Shown here: positions 1 to 7,483 of the stretch, in pieces
Layout of the letters: every line of letters starts with the position of its first letter
Numbering within the stretch: the first letter of the stretch is position 1
NCBI RefSeq assembly: GCF_018613895.1
Contig: NZ_JAGGPH010000011.1
Span: 62,001-126,000 of the forward strand
Reading direction: 5' to 3'
Source: Curtobacterium sp. ISL-83
GTDB lineage: Bacteria; Actinomycetota; Actinomycetes; Actinomycetales; Microbacteriaceae
Length of the DNA stretch: 64,000 nt
Program-made: the position numbers and the translations under genes
The notes under the pieces: generated by a model
Told to the model about the DNA's origin: nothing
What the model saw: only the letters and a program-made list of their open reading frames with translations
Database searches by the model: none

Positions 1-820
1 GGATGACGTCGCGGCGGGCCTGGTTCGCGTCGAAGTTCTTCGGCGTGGACAGGTTGCGTGTGTTCGGCGACTGCACGATCGCGAGGATCGAGGCGGCCTC
101 GGCCGGGGTCAGGTTTGCTGCCGACTTGTTGAAGTAGTGCTGCGCGGCGGCCTGCACGCCGTACGTCTGGTCGCCGAAGTACGCGATGTTGAGGTACCCG
201 GTGAGGATGTCCTTCTTCGAGTACTTCTTCGCGAGGCCGATCGCGAGCTTCATCTCCTCGAGCTTGCGGGGGATGGTCTGCTTGACCGCGTCGTTGTAGG
301 CCTTGGTGCGGGCTTCCTGCGTGGGGAGCTCGAGCGCCTGCTGCATCTTGATGTTGCGGACGAGCTGCATCGTGAGCGTCGAGCCACCACCGGATTCGCC
401 GAGGCCACCGGCCAGGCTGCCGACACCGGCGCGGACGATCGACGTCATGTCGACGCCACCATGGGTCCAGAACCGCTTGTCCTCGCCGTCGATGGCGGCG
501 TTCTTCAGCTGCGGGCTGATCTGCGAGTAGTCGAGCTCTTCACGGTTCTGGTCGTAGACCGTCGCGAAGTGCACGGACTTGCCGCCCTGGTACGCGTAGA
601 GCTCGTTGCGCTGCGGGAGGTCACCGATCTCGATGTACTCCGGCAGGGACTCGAACACGCCGATCGTCGACGTGGTGGTGACACCGGCGACCGCGATGGC
701 CGGCGTCACCCCGATCGTCACGAGCAGGCCGGCGAGCACGCTGAACCCGACGAATCCGACGAAGGCCCCGACGGCAGAGGCGGGCTTGGTCCGCGAGGCA
801 GACGTCTTCTGGGCAGACAT
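1..820 (-). CDS. Class A penicillin-binding protein, N-terminal part (truncated by window edge)
   Basis: Reading leftward from an ATG at 820, the frame is open to the window edge (273 codons seen). It starts with a short basic tail and one membrane segment (about residues 14-45), then shows glycosyltransferase family 51 motifs: EDKRFWTHGGVD, GGGSTLTMQLVRN and RKLEEMKLAIGLAKKYSKKD, followed by YFGDQTYGVQAAAQHYF. These mark the lipid II transglycosylase domain of a bifunctional PBP that polymerises glycan strands outside the membrane. The transpeptidase domain would lie beyond position 1. The family assignment is firm; the paralogue (PonA-like or other) cannot be decided. The gene is divergent from the small gene at 871. 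Confidence 0.93.
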   Translation of the reverse strand, partial: MSAQKTSASRTKPASAVGAFVGFVGFSVLAGLLVTIGVTPAIAVAGVTTTSTIGVFESLPEYIEIGDLPQRNELYAYQGGKSVHFATVYDQNREELDYSQISPQLKNAAIDGEDKRFWTHGGVDMTSIVRAGVGSLAGGLGESGGGSTLTMQLVRNIKMQQALELPTQEARTKAYNDAVKQTIPRKLEEMKLAIGLAKKYSKKDILTGYLNIAYFGDQTYGVQAAAQHYFNKSAANLTPAEAASILAIVQSPNTRNLSTPKNFDANQARRDVI

Positions 821-870
821 AGGATGCAGCCTAAACGACACCGATGGCTGAAAGGCTGGCAAGGAACCGC

Positions 871-1029
871 ATGATGCGCTGGGAATACCTCACGACGCCG
901 TTGATCATCCACAACACCACGGCCATCCTCAACAACTTCGGTGACGAGGGGTGGGAACTGGTCCAGGTCGTGACCGGCCCCGAGGGCGGGCTCGTGGCCT
1001 ACCTGAAGCGCCCGAAGGCCCAGGCATGA
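871..1029 (+). CDS. Small conserved DUF4177-like protein
   Basis: A 52-residue protein (MMRWEYLTTPLIIHN..., ending in a GWELVQVV...LVAYLKRP stretch). The WEY start and the GWELVQV block resemble the DUF4177 type of short actinobacterial proteins of unknown function. An AAGGA at 861-865 supports a start at 871 (or 874) rather than the in-frame ATG at 844. Its stop overlaps the ridA start by 4 nt (ATGA), so the two are probably translationally coupled. No biochemical role is known to me. Confidence 0.75.
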   Translation: MMRWEYLTTPLIIHNTTAILNNFGDEGWELVQVVTGPEGGLVAYLKRPKAQA

Positions 1030-1487
1030 GCGTCGCCGAACGGCTCATCGAGCTCGGTCTGACCGTCCCCGCGGTCGCCGCTCCCGTCGCCGCCTACGTG
1101 CCCGCGGTCGTCACTGGTCGGTACGTCTACACGTCCGGCCAGTTGCCGTTCGTCGAGGGATCGCTCCCCGTGACGGGCAAGGTGGGCGGAGCGGTCGACG
1201 CCGAGACCGCCGCCGAGCAGGCACGCGTGGCGGCCCTCAACGCCCTCGCCGCTGTGCAGTCGGTCGCCGGGTCGCTCGACCGGGTCGCCCGGGTCGTCAA
1301 GCTGACGGTGTTCGTCGCCTCCGACCCGTCCTTCACCGGTCAGCCCGGTGTCGCGAACGGTGCTTCGATGCTCGTCGGCGACGTGTTCGGTGACGCCGGT
1401 GTCCACGCGCGGAGCGCGGTCGGCGTCGCGGTGCTGCCGCTCGATTCCCCCGTCGAGGTGGAGTTGGTCGTCGAGCTGACGGACTGA
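1026..1487 (+). CDS. RidA-family (YjgF/YER057c/UK114) protein
   Basis: 153 residues. The sequence has the RidA fold signature: YVYTSGQLPF near the N-terminus, an internal EQARVAALNALAAVQSVAGSLDRV helix region, VKLTVFVASDP, and a C-terminal ARSAVGVAVLPLDSPVEVEL stretch with the Arg that in RidA enzymes contacts the imine/enamine substrate. RidA proteins hydrolyse reactive 2-aminoacrylate-type intermediates from PLP enzymes. This member belongs to the longer RidA-like subgroup common in actinobacteria, so the substrate is uncertain. It is coupled to the DUF4177-like gene by a 4-nt overlap and followed by a hairpin terminator. Confidence 0.88.
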   Translation: MSVAERLIELGLTVPAVAAPVAAYVPAVVTGRYVYTSGQLPFVEGSLPVTGKVGGAVDAETAAEQARVAALNALAAVQSVAGSLDRVARVVKLTVFVASDPSFTGQPGVANGASMLVGDVFGDAGVHARSAVGVAVLPLDSPVEVELVVELTD

Positions 1488-1521
1488 ACCGACAGCGCGC
1501 GCGACGCGCGCAGAGCACGTG

Positions 1522-1559
1522 AGCAGGGCCTCCAGTCCAGACGGACGGGAGGCCCTGCT
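1522..1559. terminator. Bidirectional intrinsic terminator between ridA and acs
   Basis: Arms at 1522-1533 and 1548-1559 are perfectly complementary over 12 bp with a 14-nt loop. The hairpin lies between the convergent ridA (+) and acs (-) genes. It lacks a strong U-tract on either side, as is common in high-GC actinobacteria. Confidence 0.75.
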
Positions 1560-1572
1560 GCCGTTCCCGGGA

Positions 1573-3525
<1,953 letters not shown>

Positions 3526-3606
3526 CGGTGTCCTTTCGCGTCGTTGCGGCCGCTGGGTGCAGTCGGAGACTACCCCTCGTCCGGACAGCCGCATCGCGTG
3601 TCGGGG

Positions 3607-3637
3607 TTGCCCACCGGGGCGCTTCGTGGGGTACAGT
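3607..3637 (+). promoter_or_regulatory. Putative promoter of the 6C RNA
   Basis: TTGCCC (3607-3612) and TACAGT (3632-3637) are separated by 19 nt and lie about 25 nt before the conserved 6C structure. The -10 is good but the spacing is slightly long, so this is a plausible rather than certain call. Confidence 0.45.
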
Positions 3638-3660
3638 AGATCTTGCTGGACTCGTTTCCG

Positions 3661-3745
3661 GCGGCATCGGATCGGATTCCCCCCAATCCCCCGTTGTCAA
3701 GGCGGCACCTGTTCCCCCCAACCGGTGCCGCCTCTTCTGTTTTCC
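3661..3745 (+). ncRNA. 6C small RNA
   Basis: Two consecutive hairpins each expose a loop of exactly six cytosines. Hairpin 1 is GGATT/AATCC (3674-3678 and 3685-3689) around C6 at 3679-3684. Hairpin 2 is a 9-bp stem GGCGGCACC/GGTGCCGCC (3701-3709 and 3724-3732) around C6 at 3714-3719, followed by a T-rich tail (3733-3743) that acts as terminator. This is the defining architecture of the actinobacterial 6C RNA family. Its position next to the tad locus matches the mycobacterial and streptomycete locations as I know them. 6C RNA is thought to act in trans through its C-loops on G-rich sites near ribosome binding sites; targets here are unknown. Confidence 0.88.
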
Positions 3746-4075
3746 CGGTCGAGATCCGTTACCACGGAGCCTCGCGCCGGTCAGGTCTGCCGCGCGATCC
3801 GCATGTTCTCGCCGAAGAGTGGACAGACCGGTCCATGTGGGCGCATGAAGTCGCTCGGTCGGACGGTCGGGTCCGCGCACCCGGTTCGATCTCCGCTCGT
3901 CGCGCCGGTCATCGTGGCCAGACCGTACGCGGGTGGTACGAATTCTGACGCGCTGTGGGGTACGCGTGATCACGATGGGGTACAAACGTGCCCGTTGGTG
4001 GGGATGCGGAGCGTTCTGCACAGCAGACTCCTGAGGGCGCGGCGACGCGTGCGGCCGTCAGTACGGTCGGCCGTC

Positions 4076-5074
4076 ATGCACCGTCACCGCGCCACGCCGC
4101 CGTTCCTGCCGGGTACGAGATCACCCGCTCGCCCCCGCGACCTCGCAGCAGACGAGTTCGAGGAACTCGCCGTGCTCGTCGCGGACGGTGCGGTCACCGA
4201 CGTCCTGGTCCTCGGGGGCGTCGGCACCTGGGTCGACCGCGGGGCGGGGCTGCAGGCGGTCGGGCCACGACTCTCGGAACAACGGGCGCGGGACCTGGCG
4301 ACACGCCTGGTCGCCCGCGGCGGACGACACGTCGACGAGACCACGCCCTGCGCCGATGTGCGGCACGGTGACGGCATCCGGGTGCACGTGGTCCTCGCAC
4401 CGGTCTCGGTGCACGGCACGGCCGTCTCGATCCGGCTGCCGCGTCCCGAGCGGCCGACCCTGGACGTCCTCGAGCGCGGCGGCGTCTTCGCTCGTGTGCC
4501 CCGATCGGTCGTCGACCGCGCCGTGCGGGAGCGGCGCAACGTGCTCGTGACCGGTGCGACCGCGAGCGGGAAGACGACGATGCTCGGCGCCATCTTGTCC
4601 GCCGTCCCGGCCGACGAGCGCATCGTGACCGTGGAGGACGTCGCCGAACTCCGCGTCGCCCACCCGCACGTCGTCGCGCTCGAGGCCCGGCAGGCCAACG
4701 CGGAGGGCGCCGGCGCGATCGGGCTCGACCGCCTGGTCCGCGAAGCCCTGCGGATGCGTCCCGACCGGCTCGTGGTGGGGGAGTGCCGCGGTGCCGAGGT
4801 CCGCGAGCTCATGTCCGCGCTCAACACCGGACACGACGGTGGGGCGGGGACCCTGCACGCGAACGGGATCGACGATGTCGGGGCACGGTTGGAGGCGCTC
4901 GGTGCGCTCGCCGGGCTGGACCCGACGGCGCTCGCTCGGCAGGCGGTCAGTGCGTTCGACCTGGTCCTGCACCTCGAGCGCCGGGGTGGTCGGCGACGGC
5001 TCACGCAGGTGGGGGAGTTGCGGACGCGCCCGGACGGGAGGCTCGACGTCCGTCGCGTCGACGGGTTGCGGTGA
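4076..5074 (+). CDS. tadA: TadA/CpaF-family pilus assembly ATPase
   Basis: 332 residues from ATG 4076. Walker A GATASGKT (residues 160-167), the Asp/Glu box (VTVEDVAELR), a Walker B-like RLVVGECRG (about 231-239) and the His box GTLHANG (H261) identify a type II/IV secretion superfamily hexameric ATPase that powers Flp-type pilus or secretion machinery from the cytoplasm. The N-terminal domain (residues 20-120) is short, as in actinobacterial TadA. No TadZ/CpaE gene precedes it. The start is uncertain: ATG 4004 is also in frame and would add 24 residues, and neither has a convincing RBS. It heads a tightly packed operon running to 7.4 kb. Confidence 0.92.
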   Translation: MHRHRATPPFLPGTRSPARPRDLAADEFEELAVLVADGAVTDVLVLGGVGTWVDRGAGLQAVGPRLSEQRARDLATRLVARGGRHVDETTPCADVRHGDGIRVHVVLAPVSVHGTAVSIRLPRPERPTLDVLERGGVFARVPRSVVDRAVRERRNVLVTGATASGKTTMLGAILSAVPADERIVTVEDVAELRVAHPHVVALEARQANAEGAGAIGLDRLVREALRMRPDRLVVGECRGAEVRELMSALNTGHDGGAGTLHANGIDDVGARLEALGALAGLDPTALARQAVSAFDLVLHLERRGGRRRLTQVGELRTRPDGRLDVRRVDGLR

Positions 5075-5080
5075 TCGGGG

Positions 5081-6229
5081 GTGTCGCGCGGACGGGTGGA
5101 GGCGGGTGCTGGCGTTGGTCGTGGTGCTGGTGCTGGTGCTGGTGCTGGTGCTGGTGCTCGTGCTCGTGGTGCGCGTGCTGCTGGGTTGCTCGCTGGTCGG
5201 GTGACCGGGGCTGCCGGCGCGGGTTCGCGTGCTCGTCCCGCGGTGGACGGCGCATCGGGCGCGCGGATGCTCGACCGGGTCGCGACCCTGGTCGCGTCGG
5301 GAGTCCCGCCAGGCCGCGCGTGGGAGCTCGTCGGTGGTCTGCCGGCGGGGTTGTCGACCGGGCGCGTGCCACGGTCGGCTGCGGCCCGATCCGCAGGGTG
5401 GCCGCCGGCGGGCGGCGGGTCCGCAGCCAGGACACCTTCCCGGTCGTCGCGTCGCGCGCCCACCGGGGCTCCCGCGTGGGATGACGTGGCGGCGGTCCTC
5501 CGCGTGGCCGAGGTGACCGGCGCGCCGACGGCGAGTGCGCTCCGAGCGCTCGCCGGAGCGATGCGGCGGTCCGCGGCGTCCGATCGGGCGGTGCGCGTCG
5601 CCCTCGCCGGCCCGCGTGCGAGTGCCCGGGTGGTGCTCGCGTTGCCGCTCTTCGGGCTCGTGCTCGGGTCCTCGTGGGGCGCGGGAGCCGTCGAGGTCCT
5701 GCTGGGAACACCGGTCGGGTGGGCCTGTTCGGTCGCGGCGGCGGTGCTCGTCCTCGTCGCGCGCGGGTGGACCGCCCGCATGGTCCGGGCCGCGACGCCC
5801 GACGGGCGGATCCCGGGGGTCCTGCTGGACGCCTGGGCCATCGCGGTGTCCGGGGGTGGCTCGTGGTCGAGTGCGGCTGCTGCGGTCCGTGTCGGCTTCG
5901 GCGGCGCGGGTGCGGGCGGCGATGGTGGTGTGGCCGGGCGAACGGACGAGGACGGTCGGGCCCCTTCGACCAGTGACGTGGAGCGTGAACGGCTGCACGA
6001 GGCACTGTCCCTCGCGCAACGCGCCGGTGTGCCGGCGGCCGGACTGCTCCGGGCGGCCGCGGAGGACGTGCGTGACGACGCGGCTGCGGCCGGGCTCGCG
6101 GCGGCCGAGCAGCTCGCCGTGCGGCTCGTGGTGCCGCTCGGGGTCTGCGTGCTGCCCGCCTTCGTGCTGGTCGGGGTCGTCCCGGTCGTGGTCGGGGTCT
6201 TCTCCTCCACCGCGGGCGGTCTGCCGTGA
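5081..6229 (+). CDS. Fused TadB/TadC-like inner-membrane pilus assembly protein (T2SS GspF family)
   Basis: 382 residues from GTG 5081, 6 nt after tadA. Two GspF-like halves can be seen. The first runs from RMLDRVATLVASGVPPGRAWELV through a hydrophobic ARVVLALPLFGLVLG and a second membrane stretch (ACSVAAAVLVLVA). The second starts at LLDAWAIAVSGGGSW and ends in two adjacent hydrophobic segments. This suggests one protein doing the jobs of TadB and TadC as the membrane platform for TadA. The first 50 residues are Gly/Ala/Arg low complexity encoded by a hexanucleotide repeat, while another frame over the same bases encodes a perfect Leu/Val membrane helix (see findings). The true N-terminus is therefore unsure. 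Confidence 0.82.
   Translation: MSRGRVEAGAGVGRGAGAGAGAGAGARARGARAAGLLAGRVTGAAGAGSRARPAVDGASGARMLDRVATLVASGVPPGRAWELVGGLPAGLSTGRVPRSAAARSAGWPPAGGGSAARTPSRSSRRAPTGAPAWDDVAAVLRVAEVTGAPTASALRALAGAMRRSAASDRAVRVALAGPRASARVVLALPLFGLVLGSSWGAGAVEVLLGTPVGWACSVAAAVLVLVARGWTARMVRAATPDGRIPGVLLDAWAIAVSGGGSWSSAAAAVRVGFGGAGAGGDGGVAGRTDEDGRAPSTSDVERERLHEALSLAQRAGVPAAGLLRAAAEDVRDDAAAAGLAAAEQLAVRLVVPLGVCVLPAFVLVGVVPVVVGVFSSTAGGLP
5123..5158 (+). repeat. GGTGCT hexanucleotide tandem repeat
   Basis: Six perfect GGTGCT units in tandem, flanked by degenerate copies on both sides (total about 5112-5170). It lies in the 5' part of the TadB/C-like gene. Changes in unit number keep frame; single-base slippage would swap a Gly/Ala/Arg tract for a Leu/Val helix. 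Confidence 0.9.
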
Positions 6230-6327
6230 ACGCTCCACAGATGCTCGATCGGGCGAGGAGCGGGAGGTTCGCCAGCGCCACGCTGGGTTCCGACGCCGAA
6301 GGCACACCAAGAGAAAGGGACCAACCG

Positions 6328-6609
6328 ATGAGCACGAGCACGAGCACGAGCACGAGCACTGACGTCCACCACGACCGGCACCGGACCGGGGGCGGAAGGA
6401 CCACGGACGCGGGGGCACGTCCGCAGGCCGATGCGCGCGGAGACGGCCGTCGGGCCGGACTCGGCGACGACCGTGGTTCGGCTACCGCCGAGTACGCCGT
6501 GGTGATCCTGGCGGCGGTCGCGTTCGCCGGGGTCCTGGTCGCGGTGATGCGCTCGGGCGAGGTGCAGTCGATCCTCACCGACCTCGTCCGTGGCGCGCTG
6601 TCGTTGTGA
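6328..6609 (+). CDS. DUF4244 pilin-like small membrane protein
   Basis: 93 residues. An AAAGGGA (6314-6320), 7 nt upstream, supports ATG 6328 over the in-frame GTG at 6226. The N-terminus is a Ser/Thr repeat encoded by AGCACG hexamers. After a charged linker comes RGSATAEYAVVILAAVAFAG with a following hydrophobic stretch. The TAEYAVVILAA block is the Flp/DUF4244 pilin-like signature, with a Glu after the cleavage region followed by the membrane/assembly helix. It is likely the major or minor pilin-like subunit for the TadA and TadB/C machinery. Confidence 0.85.
   Translation: MSTSTSTSTSTDVHHDRHRTGGGRTTDAGARPQADARGDGRRAGLGDDRGSATAEYAVVILAAVAFAGVLVAVMRSGEVQSILTDLVRGALSL
6331..6360 (+). repeat. 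AGCACG hexanucleotide tandem repeat
   Basis: Four AGCACG units plus AGCACT directly after the start codon of the DUF4244 gene, encoding a Ser-Thr repeat. Its complement (CGTGCT) is nearly the GGTGCT repeat found 1.2 kb upstream, so the two microsatellites form an imperfect inverted pair. Confidence 0.9.
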
Positions 6610-6947
6610 CCCCTGGCCACGACCGCTGCGGGGAGCGCGGTGCCGTGACAGTGGAGTTCGCGGTCGTGCTCCCCGCGGTCGTCCTGGTGCTCGTCGTGCT
6701 GCTCGGCGCCGTGGTGGTGGTCGACGGGCGGGGGCGACTGGAACTCGCTGCCGCCACCACGGCCAGAGCGCTCGGTCGGGGGGACGCGACCGCGGCAGAG
6801 GCGTTCGCCGCGATCGCGCCCGGCGCCACCCGGCGGACGTGGCACGCGGACGGCCTCGTGTGCGTCGAAGCCGAACGACACGCTGCCGGGCCGTTCGCCG
6901 GGTTGCGGGTCCGGGCCACCTCGTGCGCTGCCGAGGGTGGACGATGA
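6606..6947 (+). CDS. TadE-like pseudopilin
   Basis: 113 residues from GTG 6606, overlapping the previous stop by 4 nt. ERGAVTVEFAVVLPAVVLVLVVLLGAV is the TadE motif (Glu at +5 of the processed helix) at residues 10-36; the remainder is a small extracytoplasmic domain with two cysteines. TadE-like pseudopilins are processed and assembled by the tad machinery. Short for the family but typical of actinobacterial tad loci. Confidence 0.85.
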   Translation: MTPGHDRCGERGAVTVEFAVVLPAVVLVLVVLLGAVVVVDGRGRLELAAATTARALGRGDATAAEAFAAIAPGATRRTWHADGLVCVEAERHAAGPFAGLRVRATSCAAEGGR

Positions 6948-7483
6948 CACCGCTGCTGCAGGCAGACCCTCGGCGGCGGCCGGTGTCCGACGGGGACCCT
7001 CGGCGGCCGGTGTCCGACGCGGACCCTCGTTCCCGACGCCGGAGCGAGCGTGGGGCGGTGTCGGTCGTGATGGCCGTCGTGCTCGGGGCGGGGGTGCTCG
7101 TCGTGTCGGCCGCACTGACCGGCGCCGCGAACCGCTCGGCGATGGTGCGTGCCCAGGCCGCTGCGGATGCTGCGGCGATGGCGGCCGCCGCGGCGGCGAT
7201 CGGGCTCGTTCCCGGCGACCCGTGTGCGACCGCGCGCCGCGTCGCGTCGGCTGACGGCGCCACCGTCCTGGCCTGCGAGCTCGGGGACGGGCGGGCGCGG
7301 GTCCGTGTGGTCGTCGGGGACGGGCCGTTCGCCGCGGGCGCACGCGCGGTGGCCGGTCCGTCGGACGGCCAGCCCGAACACTATGTGTATGGTGTGCCTG
7401 TCGGCCCCCGGTCATCGATGCCCCGGTCGATCCGGACGCGCTCGTGGTCCAGGGCCGACCAGCACCATCGATCAAGGAGACAC
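6944..7483 (+). CDS. TadE/TadG-like (Rv3654c-type) protein; frame stays open into topA
   Basis: Starts at ATG 6944, overlapping the TadE stop by 4 nt. After a repetitive Arg/Pro/Asp lead comes ERGAVSVVMAVVLGAGVLVVSAAL, then a QAAADAAAMAAAAAA helix, a Cys pair and a VVVGDGPFAAGARAVAGP end. This matches the short TadE-like proteins encoded beside TadE in actinobacterial tad clusters. Oddly, no stop codon occurs in this frame before the topA start at 7484, which is in the same frame. The recognisable protein ends near 7362 and the 120 nt after it look intergenic. Either the stop was lost or the product is extended or fused. Confidence 0.72.

Noticed and set aside
137-874. Long open frames on the plus strand opposite the PBP gene
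   Set aside because: Composition is Arg/Asp-rich antisense shadow; the minus strand carries clear glycosyltransferase motifs.
4084-7475. Very long minus-strand open frames (over 800 codons) across the tad operon
   Set aside because: High GC keeps antisense frames open. Translations are Arg/Pro/Ser-rich without domains, while the plus strand has TadA, TadB/C, pilin and TadE motifs in coupled order.
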